From: Actinomadura chibensis NBRC 106107 | GTDB taxonomy: Bacteria > Actinomycetota > Actinomycetes > Streptosporangiales > Streptosporangiaceae | Assembly (NCBI RefSeq): GCF_001552135.1 | Contig: NZ_BCQP01000025.1 | Location: forward strand, 62,001-126,000 | Direction of reading: 5' to 3' | DNA length: 64,000 nt | Notes under the pieces: generated by a model | Seen by the model: only the letters and a program-made list of their open reading frames with translations | The model's database searches: none | What the model was told of the DNA's origin: nothing | Position numbers and translations under genes: made by a program | Shown: positions 61,902-64,000 of the stretch, one piece after another | Layout: each line of letters opens with the position of its first letter | Position numbering within the stretch: position 1 is the first letter of the stretch

Positions 61902-62887
61902 GCGGCGGCGGGGAGCCGGACGGTGAACGCCGCCCCCGCGCCCGGACGGCCGTGGGCGGTGAGCGTGCCGCCGTGGCCGTCCACCACCTCGCGGGCGAGG
62001 GCGAGGCCGAGCCCGAGGCCGCCCGTCCCGGCGGGACGGACCGGCGGCGCGCCCGCGAGCAGCCGGGGCGCGTCGCGCGGGTCGAAGCCCGCGCCGTCGT
62101 CGCGGACGGTCAGCTCCACCGTCCCCGGCGTCGCGGCCAGCGTCAGCCGGATGTGGCCGCCCGGGCTCGTGTGCCCGAGCGCGTTGTCGACCAGCGCGGA
62201 CAGCACCCGCCGCAGCGCGGGCTCCGACCCCCGCACGACGGCGCCGCCCCGGCCGCGCCCGGCCGCGCCGACCTCGATCGTCACACCGCGCTCGCGGGCG
62301 CGGGGCGACTCGGCGGCGGCCAGCTCGGCGGCCAGCGCGCCGAGGTCGACCGGGCCGAGCGCGGCGGGCCGCCGCCCGATCCGGGCGGACGTCAGCAGGT
62401 CCTCGACGACCTCGCCGAGCTGCCGCGTCCCGGCCACGAGTCCGTCGAGGTCCCCGGCGAGGTCGGCGGCGAGGTCGGTGGGCACGGCCGCGCCCGGCCC
62501 GGCGCGCAGGCGGCGGGCGGCGAGCTGCGCGCGGGTGTGCAGCCGGGTCAGCGGGGCGCGCAGCTCGTGGCCGACATCGGCCGCGAAGCGGCGGCGCCGG
62601 GCGAGCGCCGCGTCGACGGGCGCGAGCGTCCGGTCCGCGACGGCGCGGCCGAGCAGCAGCGCGGCGGGCAGGCCCGCGATCTGCGCGGCGGCGAGCGCGC
62701 GGCGCAGCCGGCGGCGGGCGGCGGCGTCCAGGCCGGGCGCGGCGGCGGCGTAGACGGCCGGGCCGAGCGCGGCGAGCAGCAGCGCGGCGCTCCCGGCCGC
62801 CCCGGCGGCGACGCGGCGGCGGGCCCGGTCGAGGAGCGGCCGGTCCGGGTCCGGGACGGGCTGCCGCCGCCCGGCGCGGCCGGTCAC
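61892..62887 (-). CDS. Two-component sensor histidine kinase
   Basis: A 331-residue protein. Two transmembrane helices (about 28-50 and 68-82) are separated by only 18 residues, so there is hardly an extracytoplasmic sensor. The HisKA box DVGHELRAPLTRL has H107; the ATPase motifs are LVDNALGHTSPGG, RDDGAGF and GLGLGLALAREVV. The GTG start overlaps the response regulator stop. Such short-loop kinases often sense within the membrane or via partner proteins. Confidence 0.9.
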   Translation of the reverse strand: MTGRAGRRQPVPDPDRPLLDRARRRVAAGAAGSAALLLAALGPAVYAAAAPGLDAAARRRLRRALAAAQIAGLPAALLLGRAVADRTLAPVDAALARRRRFAADVGHELRAPLTRLHTRAQLAARRLRAGPGAAVPTDLAADLAGDLDGLVAGTRQLGEVVEDLLTSARIGRRPAALGPVDLGALAAELAAAESPRARERGVTIEVGAAGRGRGGAVVRGSEPALRRVLSALVDNALGHTSPGGHIRLTLAATPGTVELTVRDDGAGFDPRDAPRLLAGAPPVRPAGTGGLGLGLALAREVVDGHGGTLTAHGRPGAGAAFTVRLPAAAQP

Positions 62888-63570
62888 AGCTCGCCCAGCC
62901 GGTAGCCGACGCCCCGGACGGTCCGCACCACGTCCGCGCCGAGCTTGGCCCGCAGGTAGTAGACGTAGGTGTCCACGATCGACTCCGTCCGCGCCTCGTC
63001 GAACACGCGCTGCCGCAGCGACGCGCGGGTGTGCACCTGCGCCGGACGGGTGGCGAGCGCCATCAGCAGCCGCGCCTCCTGCCCGGACAGCGCCACGTGC
63101 TGCCCGGTCGGCAGCCGGACGAGCCGCGAGCGCGGGTCGAGCCGGCCGGCGCCGAGCGGCAGCACCTGCGCCCGGTCGAGGTGCCGCCGGTGCAGCGCCC
63201 GCACCCGGGCGAGCAGCTCGTCGATCTCGAACGGCTTCACGAGGTAGTCCTCCGCGCCCGCGTCCAGCCCGGCGACCCGGTCGGCGACCGAGCCGAACGC
63301 GGTCAGCACCAGCGCGGGCGCGGTGACGGCCCGGCCGCGCAGCCGCCGGACGAGCTCCACGCCGTCCAGGACGGGCAGGCCCCGGTCGATCACCATCGCG
63401 TCGTAGTCGCGGCTCAGCCCGAGGTGCAGCCCGCGCTGGCCCTCGGCGGCGAGGTCGACGGTGTATCCGTGCTCGCCGAACAGGGCGGCCAGCATCCGCG
63501 CGAGCTCATGGTCGTCCTCGACGATCAACAGCCGGCGTGGCGGGCCGCCGGGTTCCGTTGAATCGGCCAC
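62884..63570 (-). CDS. OmpR-family response regulator
   Basis: A 228-residue protein. GTG 63570 follows GGGAG. The receiver has D19/D20, D62 (AMVIDRGLPVLDG) and K112 (DYLVKPFE). The winged helix ends in VRTVRGVGYRLG. It pairs with the kinase that overlaps its stop. The upstream 120 bp include an AT-rich stretch at about 63630-63650 where the promoter probably lies. Confidence 0.92.
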   Translation of the reverse strand: MADSTEPGGPPRRLLIVEDDHELARMLAALFGEHGYTVDLAAEGQRGLHLGLSRDYDAMVIDRGLPVLDGVELVRRLRGRAVTAPALVLTAFGSVADRVAGLDAGAEDYLVKPFEIDELLARVRALHRRHLDRAQVLPLGAGRLDPRSRLVRLPTGQHVALSGQEARLLMALATRPAQVHTRASLRQRVFDEARTESIVDTYVYYLRAKLGADVVRTVRGVGYRLGEL

Positions 63571-63690
63571 GCCACAACGCTCCCACCGCCGCCGCCGGGG
63601 GGCCATAGGTCCGGGCAATACTGGACAACTTTCTTAAAATTTGAACCGATTCGCCCGCCGGCTCGTCTTCTCTTGATCAACTTTGTGCGG
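63571..63690. promoter_or_regulatory. Upstream region of the response regulator gene
   Basis: A run of 15 bases at 63631-63645 (TTCTTAAAATTTGAA) is almost free of G/C in a 72% GC background and partly symmetrical. I cannot assign hexamers with confidence. Confidence 0.35.
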
Positions 63691-64000
63691 TCAGGCCGCC
63701 TCCGGGACGGCCTCCGGCTCGGCCGGGACGCGGGTGCGCTCCAGCCGCTCGGGCAGCGCCAGCCGGTACAGCGGGACGGCGCTCGCCGTGGTGATCACCG
63801 CGACCAGCACCAGCATCGCGAACAGCTGCCGGGTGATCATCCCCTGCGCCAGCCCGATGTTGATGAAGATCAGGATCATCAGCCCGCGCGCGTTCATCAG
63901 CCCGCCGACCGCGTAGGAGTCGCGCCGGTCGAAGCCGAGCCCGCGCATCGCGAGCGCGCAGCCGAAGTACTTCCCGCAGAACCCGGCGGCCATGATCGCG
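63691..64000 (-). CDS. Cation:proton antiporter (CPA family), C-terminal part; 5' end outside window
   Basis: The frame is open at the right edge. The 103 visible residues comprise the last two or three transmembrane helices, with FCGKYFGC, DRRDSYAVGGLMNARGLMILI (the conserved GxxMxxRG/E segment of CPA2 exchangers, split here) and FAMLVLVAVITTASAVPL, then a short cytoplasmic tail. It likely exchanges Na+ or K+ for H+. Relation to the two-component genes downstream is possible but unproven. Confidence 0.82.
   Translation of the reverse strand, partial: AIMAAGFCGKYFGCALAMRGLGFDRRDSYAVGGLMNARGLMILIFINIGLAQGMITRQLFAMLVLVAVITTASAVPLYRLALPERLERTRVPAEPEAVPEAA

Noticed and set aside
61892..62887. 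Kinase and regulator as a VanRS-type resistance system linked to the MMPL exporter
   Set aside because: The MMPL gene already has its own divergent TetR and operator. The two-component genes are separated from it and no cell-wall target genes are near.

Overview
The window is chromosomal DNA of a very GC-rich actinobacterium. About 70 tightly packed genes have strong third-position GC bias, with frequent ATGA/GTGA/TTGA start-stop overlaps, GTG and TTG starts and many leaderless promoters. Family content (a DUF5753-type XRE regulator, DUF3107, DUF3117, DUF6758, ECF41 sigma, Ku plus split LigD) and two blocks that match mycobacterial gene order from memory (Rv1205-Rv1232-like and Rv3208-Rv3211-like) point to the Actinomycetales, plausibly a Streptosporangiales/Thermomonosporaceae member such as Actinomadura. 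The genus is inference. I see no rRNA, tRNA, CRISPR array, insertion sequence or prophage.

Layout. 1-6683: 3' end of kdpD, kdpE, a lipid-anchored HtrA-type protease, then a TetR-controlled ABC-2 exporter. 6723-9010: LOG-family phosphoribohydrolase, inositol-monophosphatase-family enzyme, HAD phosphatase. 9027-15349: a myo-inositol catabolic module, with a divergent GntR regulator and a five-gene operon (inosose dehydratase/IolE-like, iolC, a Cgl0159-type aldolase candidate, iolB, iolD) in which every junction overlaps. 15470-16878: a Tat-exported PhoX-type phosphatase behind a Pho-box-like direct repeat. 16965-23564: DHPS-like remnant, DivIVA-like protein, SRPBCC protein, tag, a MacB/FtsX-type ABC system, an enoyl-CoA hydratase and a DUF3117 protein. 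23771-25857: leucyl aminopeptidase and a membrane protein.

25854-35598 is the envelope-stress core: O-methyltransferase, sigE, two tandem 26-codon mini-ORFs, zinc anti-sigma factor rseA, rseB-like gene, membrane htrA and tatB, then mrp, a MarR regulator, a DUF1003 protein and a soluble MgtE-N/CBS protein. The sigma factor, anti-sigma factor, periplasmic-type sensor and protease would form one signalling circuit. 35686-43003 carries an ECF41 sigma factor, a CoA-ester lyase, a CPBP protease, NUDIX, PHP, a degenerate metallo-beta-lactamase-fold protein and a RecB-like Fe-S nuclease. 43010-53627 is a mixed accessory and housekeeping stretch: MpaB-type oxygenase, hydrolases, methyltransferase, secreted trypsin-like protease, XRE regulator, GDPD, DEAD-box helicase, GlsB, DUF3107 and TetR. 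53388-58026 has an FAD disulfide-reductase-like protein coupled to a small acidic protein, then a complete two-strand NHEJ module (LigD polymerase, ATP-dependent ligase, divergent ku). 58063-64000: secreted Cu/Zn-SOD-like protein, MMPL exporter with divergent TetR and a clear operator, a two-component system, and the 3' end of a cation:proton antiporter.

The observations I consider most novel are the two duplicated, translationally coupled mini-ORFs between sigE and rseA, the metallo-beta-lactamase-fold protein that has lost most metal ligands, the disulfide-reductase homologue that has lost one redox cysteine, and the repeated leaderless design with a TANNNT box a fixed 6-7 nt before the start codon, including two cases where the upstream TAG stop is part of that box.
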